Assembly (NCBI GenBank): GCA_035550595.1
Contig: DASZOV010000011.1
Location: 1 to 46,019 of the forward strand
DNA length: 46,019 nt
From: CALFMR01 sp035550595
GTDB taxonomy: Bacteria > Acidobacteriota > Vicinamibacteria > Vicinamibacterales > SCN-69-37
Direction: 5' to 3'
Position numbers and translations under genes: made by a program. The notes under the pieces were generated by a model. It saw nothing but the letters and a program-made list of their open reading frames with translations, was not told the DNA's origin and made no database searches. Below are positions 39,538-46,019 of this stretch, piece by piece (position 1 is the first letter of the stretch; each line of letters begins with the position of its first letter).

Positions 39538-40216
39538 CCGACGTGGATCTGGTGGGAACGGACGTCAAGCGCGTGAACTCGAGATTGCCGCCGTCCGCAG
39601 CGGTGGTCGCCACGAGTGTGCCGATTTCCCAGGATTGCGGAAGCCTGACCGCCGTCGGGAACACCAGTTCTGCCACCTTGGACGGCGGGCCGTCGAAGTC
39701 GGGAGCTTGCACGAACGTGTCCGGGCCGCGAGGACTGTGCATTGCGTCGAACGGGCAAGGAGCTCCGGAATTGTAGCGACAGAACTCTGCGGTCGCGTCG
39801 GCATTCGCCTCCATGAGGGCTTTCGTGCTCACTCGTAGAAGCAAGGATCGCGTCGCGGCGTACGCAGAGAAATGTCGCCGGCCGTAATCGATGGGCCGTT
39901 CTTTCGTGCCAGGCCAGAAGAATACACGCGTGTTGATGGCCTGCACCAGCGCTCCCATCGTCCAGCCACCGGTCAGCAGTGGAGTTGCTCGCTGCAGAGG
40001 CTTTTGGTCTCTGATTCGTATCCAATTGCCATCCACGAGGACGTCTTCGTTATCGCCACGCGGCCAACACACGAGTCCTTTTTCTCCCGTCTTGCGAAAC
40101 AGGACTGCGGCACTATGGAGCCATCCTCCACGCTTGATGACGTCGAGATTCGTCTCGGCGGTCAGGTGATAGGCGTACGGTCGCATGCGAACAAATGCGT
40201 TCACATCGAGCGGCAT
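39500..40216 (-). CDS. Uncharacterised protein, possible ADP-ribosyltransferase fold (DUF7002-like)
   Basis: A 238-residue protein starting at ATG 40216 with GGTGG upstream; the open frame further up reads through repeats. The N terminus RPYAYHLTAETNLDVIKRGG has the shape His-Thr then NL-x-x-I seen in DarT, RES and other ADP-ribosyltransferase-like folds. Later come RVFFWPG (99-103), GRRHFSAYA, FCRYNSGAP, SPRGPDTF and VAELVF (E183), giving H17, an aromatic near 99-101 and E183 as a possible H-Y-E-like triad. From memory this matches the DUF7002 family; activity is inference. It overlaps DUF2442 by 38 bp, so the two are coupled and could form a toxin-antitoxin-like unit. Confidence 0.65.
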   Translation of the reverse strand: MPLDVNAFVRMRPYAYHLTAETNLDVIKRGGWLHSAAVLFRKTGEKGLVCWPRGDNEDVLVDGNWIRIRDQKPLQRATPLLTGGWTMGALVQAINTRVFFWPGTKERPIDYGRRHFSAYAATRSLLLRVSTKALMEANADATAEFCRYNSGAPCPFDAMHSPRGPDTFVQAPDFDGPPSKVAELVFPTAVRLPQSWEIGTLVATTAADGGNLEFTRLTSVPTRSTSDDLRGGTDDSTH

Positions 40217-40273
40217 CAATTCCACCCTTTGTTGAGCTTGATTATTTCCGAGGGCGGGCGAATGTGAAATCGC

Positions 40274-40333
40274 GCGAACCAGGAACCCTCGAACCAGAAC
40301 CTTGAACCCTGGAACCCCGGAACCCGGAACCGA
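40274..40333. repeat. GAACC-type short repeat tract
   Basis: Repeated GAACC/GGAACC units (for example GAACCAGGAACCCTCGAACC and CCCGGAACCCGGAACC) fill this stretch upstream of the ART-like gene. Similar GGAACCCGGAACC words occur next to the family A arm in copy A1. No gene was found in 40217-40450. Confidence 0.65.
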
Positions 40334-40356
40334 CGAGTGCTTTTCACTTGAGAGAC

Positions 40357-40392
40357 AAAAACACCCCTGCCGTCCAGTGGACGGCAGGGGTG
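40357..40392 (-). terminator. Rho-independent terminator after the Ig-like lipoprotein gene
   Basis: A perfect 14-bp stem (CACCCCTGCCGTCC 40362-40375 with GGACGGCAGGGGTG 40379-40392) has a 3-base loop. In minus-strand transcripts it is followed by TTTTTG (40361-40356). It lies 58 bp after the stop of the gene at 40451-42406. Confidence 0.9.
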
Positions 40393-40450
40393 GCGGAACA
40401 CCCATGCGTGGGTGCGTCAGGGGCGTTGAGGGCCCCGGACTTCGTGGGCG

Positions 40451-42406
40451 CTATGGCGTGCCGAGGTTGAGGGCGATCGGCGCCGACGTGATGCCGTCAG
40501 CCGTGGTCGTGATCTCCAGTGGCAGTAATCCGCCGGGCCCGAGCACGGGCGCGAGCAACGGATTGTCCAAGAGACTCTGGAGCGTTCCGACTGGCCCTTG
40601 CAGCACGCCGTCGACGACATGGAGCTGACCGACGAGATCGTTCACCGGACCCAGCAGGCCCAGCGTATTGAGCAGATTGGTCACCGCACTCCCGCCGCCC
40701 AACGCGATGTTGTAGGTCAGGCCCGCGGTGTCGGCGGCGACATCCGCCTGCACGCCGTGCGAGAACAGCGTCTGCACCGACGGCAGCGAGCTGCCGAGGT
40801 TCAGCGTGATCGGATTGCCGTTGTTGAGCCCAAGCTGCTGCAGGACCGGCACGTCCAGCGTCACGTTCACCTTCGCCGTGTAACCACCGTACTTCACGTT
40901 GACGTAGTTGTCCGGATTGATGAGGCCTTGCAGCAGCAAGCCGAGGACCTGACCCGTGCCCATGCCGTCGAGACCGAGCGCACAGGGTACGAGCGGGTTG
41001 GCTTCGACGTCGTCGCAGCTCAGCGTCGCGAGATCCGTGACGTCCTTCTTCGAGCCATCGCTGTAGAGGCCGTTCACCTGCACGTGCAGCAGGTTGGCAA
41101 TCACGTCACCCGGTGAGCCGCCCGTGAGCGGATTGCCGTTGATGAGGTTCGCCAGATCGACGTTCGGCACGCCAGCCGTGAGATCCGCTTCCAACCCGAT
41201 CAAATCCGGCTCGGTCGGCGGCGGGGGCGTGCCGTTGTTGACCGTGAGCGGCACGATGCCCGTCTGGCCCTGATAGGTCGCCGTGATCGTCGTCGTGCCC
41301 TGCGCGACGGCCGTGACGACGCCGTTCGAGTCGACCGTGGCGACCGACGGATTCGTCGACGTCCACTGAGACTGCGACGTCACGTTCGGCGACGAGCCGT
41401 CACTCATGTTGGCGATGGCGGTGTACTGCGCCTGCTGGCCGACCGTCATCGGCGAGGTGCCCGTCACCGACAAGCTGTTGACCACCGGACCCGTCGACCC
41501 GCTCACGTTCACCGTGACCGTGGCGTTCTGTCCACCGTAGCTCGCCGTGATCGGGGCCGCGCCTTGCGCCACGCCGTGCACGAGACCGCCGAGGACCGTC
41601 GCGACACTCGGCGTCGCCGACGACCAGGTGGCCGCGCTCGTCACGTTCTGCGACGAGCCGTCGCTGAAGTGCGCCGTGGCCGTGAGCTGCGAGTTCTGTC
41701 CGACCGAGATGTCCGTGTTGCCTGACACGGTGAGGCTCGTCACGGTGGGCGTCGGCTGGTCACCCGCGGTCACCTGGATCGCGCCCGTCGCCTGCAGGCC
41801 CTGGTAGGTCGCATGAATCGGCGTCGTGCCCTGGCTGACACCGGTGACGAGGCCGTTCGCGACGCTCGCGACGCCCGGCTGATCGCTCGTCCACACGGAC
41901 GCGCTCGTCACGTCCTGCTGCGAGCCGTCCTTGAAGACGGCGACGGCGTGCCACGGAGTCGATGCGCCGACCTTCACCGACGTCGCGCCCTGCACGACGA
42001 GGCCGACGGCCGGATTGTCCGGGTTGACGGGACCGTCAGGCGTATTCGGATTGTTCGGTTGACCGACGGTAATCGTATGCGTCCCGGATACGTCGTGCAC
42101 GGTCGCGGTGATGACGCACACGCCCTGTGCGACGCCGGTGACGATGCCCTTCGCGTCCACGGTGCAGACGCCGGGATTGTTCGACGACCACGTGGCGATG
42201 CCGGTCACGTCCTGCTGTGTGCCGTCGCTGTAGGTCGCGATGGCCTTGAGCGGCACCTTCTGGCCGATCTGCAGAGTGTCCGGGCCGGTGACCACCACGC
42301 TCAGCGGCGGACCGCTGATTTGGGAGGAGGGCGATGTGGGACTGTCGCAGCAACTGACGGTTGCGACCGCCAACAGCGCGGACAGGAGGATTCGGACGAC
42401 ACGCAT
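40451..42406 (-). CDS. Bacterial Ig-like (BIG2) repeat lipoprotein
   Basis: A 651-residue surface or periplasmic protein. ATG 42406 has GGAG 7 nt upstream; an earlier ATG 15 codons upstream lacks this. A signal peptide leads to a lipobox-like TVSC with Cys19. Four BIG2-type domains of roughly 85-95 residues follow (about 33-400), each with the pattern ATYSDGTQQDVT...W.S..P.VA.V...G.VTGVAQGT..I.A.Y. The C-terminal 230 residues are Leu/Gly/Asn-rich with no motif I know. BIG2 proteins typically mediate adhesion or surface scaffolding. A strong terminator follows. Confidence 0.9.
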   Translation of the reverse strand: MRVVRILLSALLAVATVSCCDSPTSPSSQISGPPLSVVVTGPDTLQIGQKVPLKAIATYSDGTQQDVTGIATWSSNNPGVCTVDAKGIVTGVAQGVCVITATVHDVSGTHTITVGQPNNPNTPDGPVNPDNPAVGLVVQGATSVKVGASTPWHAVAVFKDGSQQDVTSASVWTSDQPGVASVANGLVTGVSQGTTPIHATYQGLQATGAIQVTAGDQPTPTVTSLTVSGNTDISVGQNSQLTATAHFSDGSSQNVTSAATWSSATPSVATVLGGLVHGVAQGAAPITASYGGQNATVTVNVSGSTGPVVNSLSVTGTSPMTVGQQAQYTAIANMSDGSSPNVTSQSQWTSTNPSVATVDSNGVVTAVAQGTTTITATYQGQTGIVPLTVNNGTPPPPTEPDLIGLEADLTAGVPNVDLANLINGNPLTGGSPGDVIANLLHVQVNGLYSDGSKKDVTDLATLSCDDVEANPLVPCALGLDGMGTGQVLGLLLQGLINPDNYVNVKYGGYTAKVNVTLDVPVLQQLGLNNGNPITLNLGSSLPSVQTLFSHGVQADVAADTAGLTYNIALGGGSAVTNLLNTLGLLGPVNDLVGQLHVVDGVLQGPVGTLQSLLDNPLLAPVLGPGGLLPLEITTTADGITSAPIALNLGTP

Positions 42407-42498
42407 GGGTTCGCTCCATTTCCGCTCGCCCATCGCCGCGCTGGGGAGCACGGTGTCCGGAGATGACGAGATGAAGAGCTGAAAGTAGCCAAACCCAG

Positions 42499-42519
42499 CC
42501 GGCCGATCCTATCGGCCGG
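42499..42519. promoter_or_regulatory. Perfect GC inverted repeat between Ig-like and regulator genes
   Basis: CCGGCCGAT-CCT-ATCGGCCGG is a perfect 9-bp stem with a 3-base centre in the 173-bp gap between the response regulator stop (42580) and the Ig-like start (42406). There is no clear T run after it (GGGTTTGG in the minus direction), so it could be a weak terminator of the two-component operon or an operator for the downstream gene. Confidence 0.5.
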
Positions 42520-42579
42520 TGTCCGATTCTGCTGGCGGTACTGGCCGCGTATCTGTGTAGGACTTAGGGAAGGTCGTCG

Positions 42580-43260
42580 TCAGGATCGAGGTGTCGCCAG
42601 TCGGTCGCCGCCGCCGGCCTCGCGCGACGGATCGAGTAAGTCGTGTCGGACGGCATAGACGGCCAGTTCCGCGTTGTTGGAGAGGTCGAGTTTCTCGAGT
42701 ACCCGCGCGCGATAGGTGCTGACGGTCTTGATGCTGAGCGAGAGCTGCGTGGCGATCTCTTTCGGCCGTCGTCCGGACGCGAGCGCGAGGAGCACTTCGA
42801 ACTCGCGGTCCGAGAGCTTGGTGTGCGGCGGACGTTCGGTCTCGCTGTTAAGCCGCAGCGCGAGCTGCTCGGCCAGCCAGTCACTCACGTACGGCCGTCC
42901 TGACGCGGCGCGACGAACGGCGTCGCGGATGACCTGCGGTGGACTGTCCTTGCCGACGTACCCCGCGGCGCCCGATCGCAGCGCGCGGACCGCGAGCTCG
43001 CCGTCGAGGCGCATCGTGAGGATGAGCACGGGGCGCGAGGGGTGATCGAGTTTCAGTTGCTTGAGGATCTCGAGCCCGTCCGCGTCGGGCAGGCCCATGT
43101 CGAGCAGGACGAGATCCCAGGACTCGGCGCGGCTCATCTGCAGCGCGGCGGCGCCCGTGTCGGCTTCGCCACCAACCTGGATGTCCGGTGTTTCGGTGAG
43201 CAGCCGGCGCACACCCGCGCGCACGACCGGATGGTCGTCGACAATCAGCACGTTAATCAT
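42580..43260 (-). CDS. NarL/LuxR-type response regulator
   Basis: A 226-residue regulator. The receiver domain starts MINVLIVDDHPVVRAGV with phosphoacceptor D54 (LLDMGLP). The LuxR-type helix-turn-helix lies at about 145-205 (LSDREFEVLLALASGRRPKEIATQLSLSIKTVSTYRARV). ATG 43260 overlaps the kinase stop codon region by 8 bp, so the pair is translationally coupled; the longer open frame upstream lies inside the kinase gene and is not real. The targets are unknown. Confidence 0.94.
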   Translation of the reverse strand: MINVLIVDDHPVVRAGVRRLLTETPDIQVGGEADTGAAALQMSRAESWDLVLLDMGLPDADGLEILKQLKLDHPSRPVLILTMRLDGELAVRALRSGAAGYVGKDSPPQVIRDAVRRAASGRPYVSDWLAEQLALRLNSETERPPHTKLSDREFEVLLALASGRRPKEIATQLSLSIKTVSTYRARVLEKLDLSNNAELAVYAVRHDLLDPSREAGGGDRLATPRS

Positions 43261-44464
43261 GAGACGCTCTCGATGCGGCCGCGACGGGCGACGCGATGGG
43301 CAGGGTGAGGGAGACGACGGTGCGGCCGTCGCGCCGGACGATCTCGAACGTGCCGCCGAGCGCTTGCGCGCGCTCGCCCATGCCGAGCACGCCGAAGGCA
43401 TCGGGACGATCGAGCGCGCCCGGCGCGAAGCCGATGCCGTTGTCGCTGATCGACAAGGCGCAGTCCGGGCCGCGGCGGACGACGCGCACGAGAATCTCGG
43501 TGGCGGCCGCGTGGCGGATGACGTTCGTGATCGCCTCGCGGCACACGTCGGCGACGAGCAGCGCGCGCCGCGGATCGAGCCGTACGGGACCGCCGGCTGC
43601 GGCAATGCGCGTCTTCAACTGACGCGGCCGCGCGAGATCCCGCAGCAGCGGCTCGACGATGGCCGAGACCTCCAGCGGCGATTCGTCGACGTCGCGCAGA
43701 TCGAGGCACAGGCCGTGGACGAGCCGGATCGCTTCTTCGGTCCAGCCCCTCAGCGCGCGCATCGCGCGCGGTTCTCGCACGTGGAGCGGCTCGTCCTCGT
43801 CCGGCGTCTCGACGAGACGGTCGAGCTCCATCTTCATCACGACGAGCGTCTGACCGAGGTTGTCGTGCAGCCGGCGCGCGAGCGCGCGGCGTTCCTCGGC
43901 ACGCGCGGCCCGTGCCTCGACGCCGTCCTCGCTCGGCGGCGTCGACGAGGCCGGCCGTGACGCGTCGCCATCGATCGGGCGGACGAGGCCGTCGAAGCCG
44001 ATGACCTCGCCGTCCTCCGAGCGCAGCGCCAGGGCCGTGACGTCCACGTACAGGCGCGAACCGTCGGCGCGCATGAGCCAGGCCGGCCGCGTCACACGAT
44101 CCGTCGCGCGGCGAACGAGCGTCCACAGCGAGTCAATCGAATTGGCCGGCGTGAGCCAGCCCGCGTTGCTCTCGGCGCCGGTCATGTCGCCGGCGAGTGC
44201 GGTGAGTGAGGCGTTGGCGAAGCGCACGCGGCCGTCGGCGCCGCAGTGGAAGAGGCCGACCTCGACGAGATCCAACAGACGAACGGCGGCATCCGCGCCA
44301 CCGCCGGCGGTCACGCCGGAGGGCGCGAGTGCAGACGTACCAATGGCGTTCGGGCCGTGTCCCCCGGGAATGATCCCCCAGGGGCCTTGTGTCAGTCTCG
44401 GTCGGTCGGCGGGAGGGGAGCCGGACCCGCGGCCGGACCTTGGAGAAGGTCGTCCTCCAGGCAT
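43253..44464 (-). CDS. Histidine kinase of the NarL/DegS type with PAS domain
   Basis: A 403-residue kinase with no transmembrane segment, so probably cytoplasmic. After a Gly/Pro-rich N-terminal 50 residues, a PAS domain spans about 58-165 (DLVEVGLFHCGADGRVRFAN). The HisKA_3 dimerisation domain contains H200 in RRLHDNLGQ. The ATPase domain shows REAITNVIRHAAAT, DNGIGF and FGVLGMGERAQALGG. I chose ATG 44464 (GAGGTGCGGCGG upstream) because the longer frame runs into the efp promoter. It is divergent from efp with a 65-bp gap that holds an inverted repeat. Confidence 0.9.
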   Translation of the reverse strand: MPGGRPSPRSGRGSGSPPADRPRLTQGPWGIIPGGHGPNAIGTSALAPSGVTAGGGADAAVRLLDLVEVGLFHCGADGRVRFANASLTALAGDMTGAESNAGWLTPANSIDSLWTLVRRATDRVTRPAWLMRADGSRLYVDVTALALRSEDGEVIGFDGLVRPIDGDASRPASSTPPSEDGVEARAARAEERRALARRLHDNLGQTLVVMKMELDRLVETPDEDEPLHVREPRAMRALRGWTEEAIRLVHGLCLDLRDVDESPLEVSAIVEPLLRDLARPRQLKTRIAAAGGPVRLDPRRALLVADVCREAITNVIRHAAATEILVRVVRRGPDCALSISDNGIGFAPGALDRPDAFGVLGMGERAQALGGTFEIVRRDGRTVVSLTLPIASPVAAASRASHD

Positions 44465-44485
44465 CCGCCGCACCTCGATTGCGCC

Positions 44486-44515
44486 TACACTACAATAAAT
44501 AGTTCCTGTAGTGTA
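44486..44515. promoter_or_regulatory. Inverted repeat in the AT-rich efp / kinase divergent promoter
   Basis: TACACTACA (44486-44494) and TGTAGTGTA (44507-44515) form a perfect 9-bp inverted repeat with a 12-bp AT-rich centre. It lies 15 bp before the efp start and 22 bp from the kinase start, in a patch much richer in A and T than its surroundings. It may be an operator serving both directions or a hairpin in the efp leader. TACAAT at 44491-44496 could be a -10 box for efp. Confidence 0.6.
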
Positions 44516-44529
44516 AGTGCCCAGAACCC

Positions 44530-45093
44530 ATGAGCTCAATCCAAGCCACTCGTCTCCGCAAAGGCATGCTGATCAAGGTCGATCAGAATCTGTATCGGAT
44601 TCTCGACCTGTACCACATCACCCCGGGCAATAAGCGGGGCCATGTGCAGTGCAAACTGCGCGACATCCGGTCGCAGCGCCTCATCGATTACAAATTTCGT
44701 TCGGAGGATGACGTCGAGCGGGCCGTCCTCGACGAGCACCAGATGCAGTTCCTCTATCGCGACGGGGACTTGTTCCACTTCATGAACACCGAGACGTACG
44801 ACCAGATCCACCTGTCGCAGGAAGTGCTGGGCGACAGCGCGTCGTACCTGCTGCCCGACATGGTGATCAGCGTGGAGTTCTACGAGGCGGAGCCGGTCGG
44901 CATCCACCTCCCGATGACCGTGGACTTGAAGGTGACCGAGACCGTGCCCGGCATCAAGGGCGCGACGGCCGCCGCGCAGGTCAAACCCGCCACGCTCGAA
45001 ACCGGCCTCGTCGTGAACGTCCCCGCCTTCATCAACGAAGGCGACGTCGTCCGCGTCAACACCGACACGGGCGAGTATCAGTCACGGGCGTAG
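44530..45093 (+). CDS. efp: Translation elongation factor P
   Basis: A 187-residue EF-P, which helps the ribosome through polyproline stretches. All three beta-barrel domains are present: the N-terminal KOW-like domain, the middle domain (FRSEDDVERAVLDEHQMQFLYRDGD) and the C-terminal OB domain (LETGLVVNVPAFINEGDVVRVNTDTGEY). The tip loop reads TPGNKRGH, so by alignment with the E. coli PGKGQAF loop position 34 is Asn and Lys is at 35. ATG 44530 has no strong ribosome-binding site. It is divergent from the kinase gene and is followed by a family B repeat. Confidence 0.96.
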   Translation: MSSIQATRLRKGMLIKVDQNLYRILDLYHITPGNKRGHVQCKLRDIRSQRLIDYKFRSEDDVERAVLDEHQMQFLYRDGDLFHFMNTETYDQIHLSQEVLGDSASYLLPDMVISVEFYEAEPVGIHLPMTVDLKVTETVPGIKGATAAAQVKPATLETGLVVNVPAFINEGDVVRVNTDTGEYQSRA

Positions 45094-45232
45094 GCTGTCA
45101 TCTTCTTTGCAATGCGCTGGGGCCCCACCCCCAGCGCTACGCGCTTCGCCGCCCTCGCTACGCTCGGGGGCTCGCGGTGTCATCTTCTTTTGTTCTGTCC
45201 CTGATCTCTTATCCCTGCTCCCTGTCTCGTCC
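45094..45232 (+). repeat. Family B repeat, copy B5
   Basis: One full unit in forward orientation. TGTCATCTTCTTTGCA at about 45097-45112 and TGTCATCTTCTTTTG at about 45178-45192 bound a core holding the perfect hairpin GCGCTGGGG-(6)-CCCCAGCGC (about 45114-45137). A pyrimidine-rich tail (TTCTGTCCCTGATCTC, CCCTGTCTCG) reaches the stop of the next gene. It fills the gap between convergent efp and the phosphatidyltransferase gene. Confidence 0.88.
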
Positions 45233-46009
45233 TCATCTACTCATCAGCCACTGCAGCACGCCCTGGCCCGTCGGGGCCATGGGGTCGCCGAGCCAAGTGG
45301 GCGGCGTGATCCAGACGAAGGCGAGGATCGCGAGCACCCACAGGTCGTAGGGGACCGTGGTGCGTTCGTCGGTCCAGTAGAACGCGCGGACGAAGAGGCC
45401 GGTGAGTCCACCGCGGCGCGGCTGCGGCCGGCCGGTGAGTTCGAGATACGTGTACTGGATGCGGTTGAGCACCGTCACGATCGACAGGACGCCAATCACC
45501 CACATGACGGCCGCCATGCGATTCGTGAAGGCGCCAATCATGAACAGCACGATGCGCTCGGGCCGCTCCATGAAGCCGACCTTGCAGCGCGGGATCAGCG
45601 ACTCGGCCCGCGCGCGCGCGTAACTCGTCATCGTCGCGAAGACCATCGCGATCGAGGTGATGAGCACGTAGTCGGTCCGGCCGAGCGACGCGTACAGACA
45701 GATGAGGCCGACCGAGAGCGCAAGATCCGAGAAGCGGTCGATCACCGAGTCCCAGAAGCCGCCGAACTTGCTCACCGCGCCCATCTCGGTCGCCACCTTG
45801 CCGTCGATGAAATCGAAGATGTTGGCGCACACCATGATGAACCCGGCCGTCCGGAAATGGCCGAGCGCGAGCTGCCAGCCGGCGGCGACGCTGATGAGCA
45901 CGCCGGTGAACGTGAGAAGATTGGGATGAATCCGGAGCCGGACGCACGCGGCAATGATGAGGCGCAGCGGCAAGTTGCACGCTGCGCCGATTGCGCCAGT
46001 GAAGGTCAC
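45233..46009 (-). CDS. CDP-alcohol phosphatidyltransferase family membrane protein
   Basis: A 258-residue inner-membrane enzyme that joins CDP-diacylglycerol or a similar donor to an alcohol in phospholipid synthesis. The catalytic motif is D66-x2-D69-G70-x2-A73-x9-G83-x3-D87-x3-D91 with all metal-binding Asp residues present, but the usual Arg after Ala73 is Thr74. Several transmembrane helices follow, and the C-terminal loop TGRPQPRRGGLTGLF is basic. The start is GTG 46009; a TGA in the same frame three codons upstream rules out a longer protein. The alcohol substrate cannot be told, and PgsA-like or inositol-phosphate-like activities are possible. Confidence 0.9.
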   Translation of the reverse strand: MTFTGAIGAACNLPLRLIIAACVRLRIHPNLLTFTGVLISVAAGWQLALGHFRTAGFIMVCANIFDFIDGKVATEMGAVSKFGGFWDSVIDRFSDLALSVGLICLYASLGRTDYVLITSIAMVFATMTSYARARAESLIPRCKVGFMERPERIVLFMIGAFTNRMAAVMWVIGVLSIVTVLNRIQYTYLELTGRPQPRRGGLTGLFVRAFYWTDERTTVPYDLWVLAILAFVWITPPTWLGDPMAPTGQGVLQWLMSR

Positions 46010-46019
46010 AGGGATGTCA

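Noticed and set aside
42407..42579. Cyclic-di-GMP riboswitch in the leader of the Ig-like gene
   Set aside because: The conserved GEMM sequence blocks are absent; only one GC hairpin is present.

Overview
This is a GC-rich, gene-dense chromosomal window that looks like an Acidobacteriota genome, most likely class Vicinamibacteria. The assignment rests on lineage-typical gene types: three very large duplicated ABC permeases of the ADOP type (one with its PadR partner), a VWA protein of the Acidobacteria-associated type, a TonB-dependent receptor with an N-terminal carboxypeptidase-like regulatory domain, and bacillithiol genes in an organism with outer-membrane proteins. No rRNA, tRNA, transposase, integrase, phage gene or CRISPR array was seen.

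Layout. 1-2.1 kb: a VWA protein and the start of an envelope lipoprotein (minus), divergent from a secreted helical protein. 2.3-8.1 kb (minus): bacillithiol genes bshB1-bshA (4-nt overlap), then an NtrC-type regulator, its membrane histidine kinase and a lipoprotein. 8.3-11.4 kb: padR-ADOP pair. 11.4-14.9 kb (minus): a YD-motif lipoprotein and a second ADOP permease. 15.2-22.8 kb (plus): TonB-dependent receptor, Tat-exported GH1 glycosidase, MFS exporter, prolyl oligopeptidase. 23-28.5 kb: exported MsrA, M28 peptidase, Tat-exported phosphoesterase, a DUF433/DUF5615 toxin-antitoxin-like pair and an AraC/GyrI-like regulator. 28.7-33.1 kb (minus): third ADOP permease, small membrane protein, RRM protein. 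33.4-38.9 kb: uvrA, alkyladenine DNA glycosylase, and an Hsp20-HtrA stress operon. 39.2-42.4 kb (minus): a possible ADP-ribosyltransferase-fold protein overlapping a DUF2442 gene, and a bacterial-Ig lipoprotein with a strong terminator. 42.6-46 kb: NarL-type two-component system, divergent efp, and a CDP-alcohol phosphatidyltransferase.

The most unusual layer is not protein coding. At least three families of interspersed repeats fill most of the longer intergenic gaps. Family A has arms made of TTCGAA-type repeats in inverted orientation around one or two short hairpins (eight loci). It occupies four of the six convergent gene junctions and abuts stop codons. Family B is a roughly 90-bp GC-rich unit between direct repeats of GTGTCATCTTCTTT with a pyrimidine-rich tail, at five loci and in tandem at three. 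Family C is a cluster of GGGCGGCC/GGCCGCCC hairpins ending in CCCTACA at 32.2-32.5 kb. These repeats also create spurious ORFs and false upstream start codons for real genes, corrected here.

Functionally the window is a housekeeping and envelope/stress region: thiol redox (bshA, bshB1, msrA), protein quality control (Hsp20, HtrA, peptidases), DNA repair (uvrA, alkyladenine glycosylase), sensing (two two-component systems, PadR, AraC) and export (three ADOPs, MFS). The most system-like candidate novelties are the DUF2442/ART-like overlapping gene pair and the repeat families.
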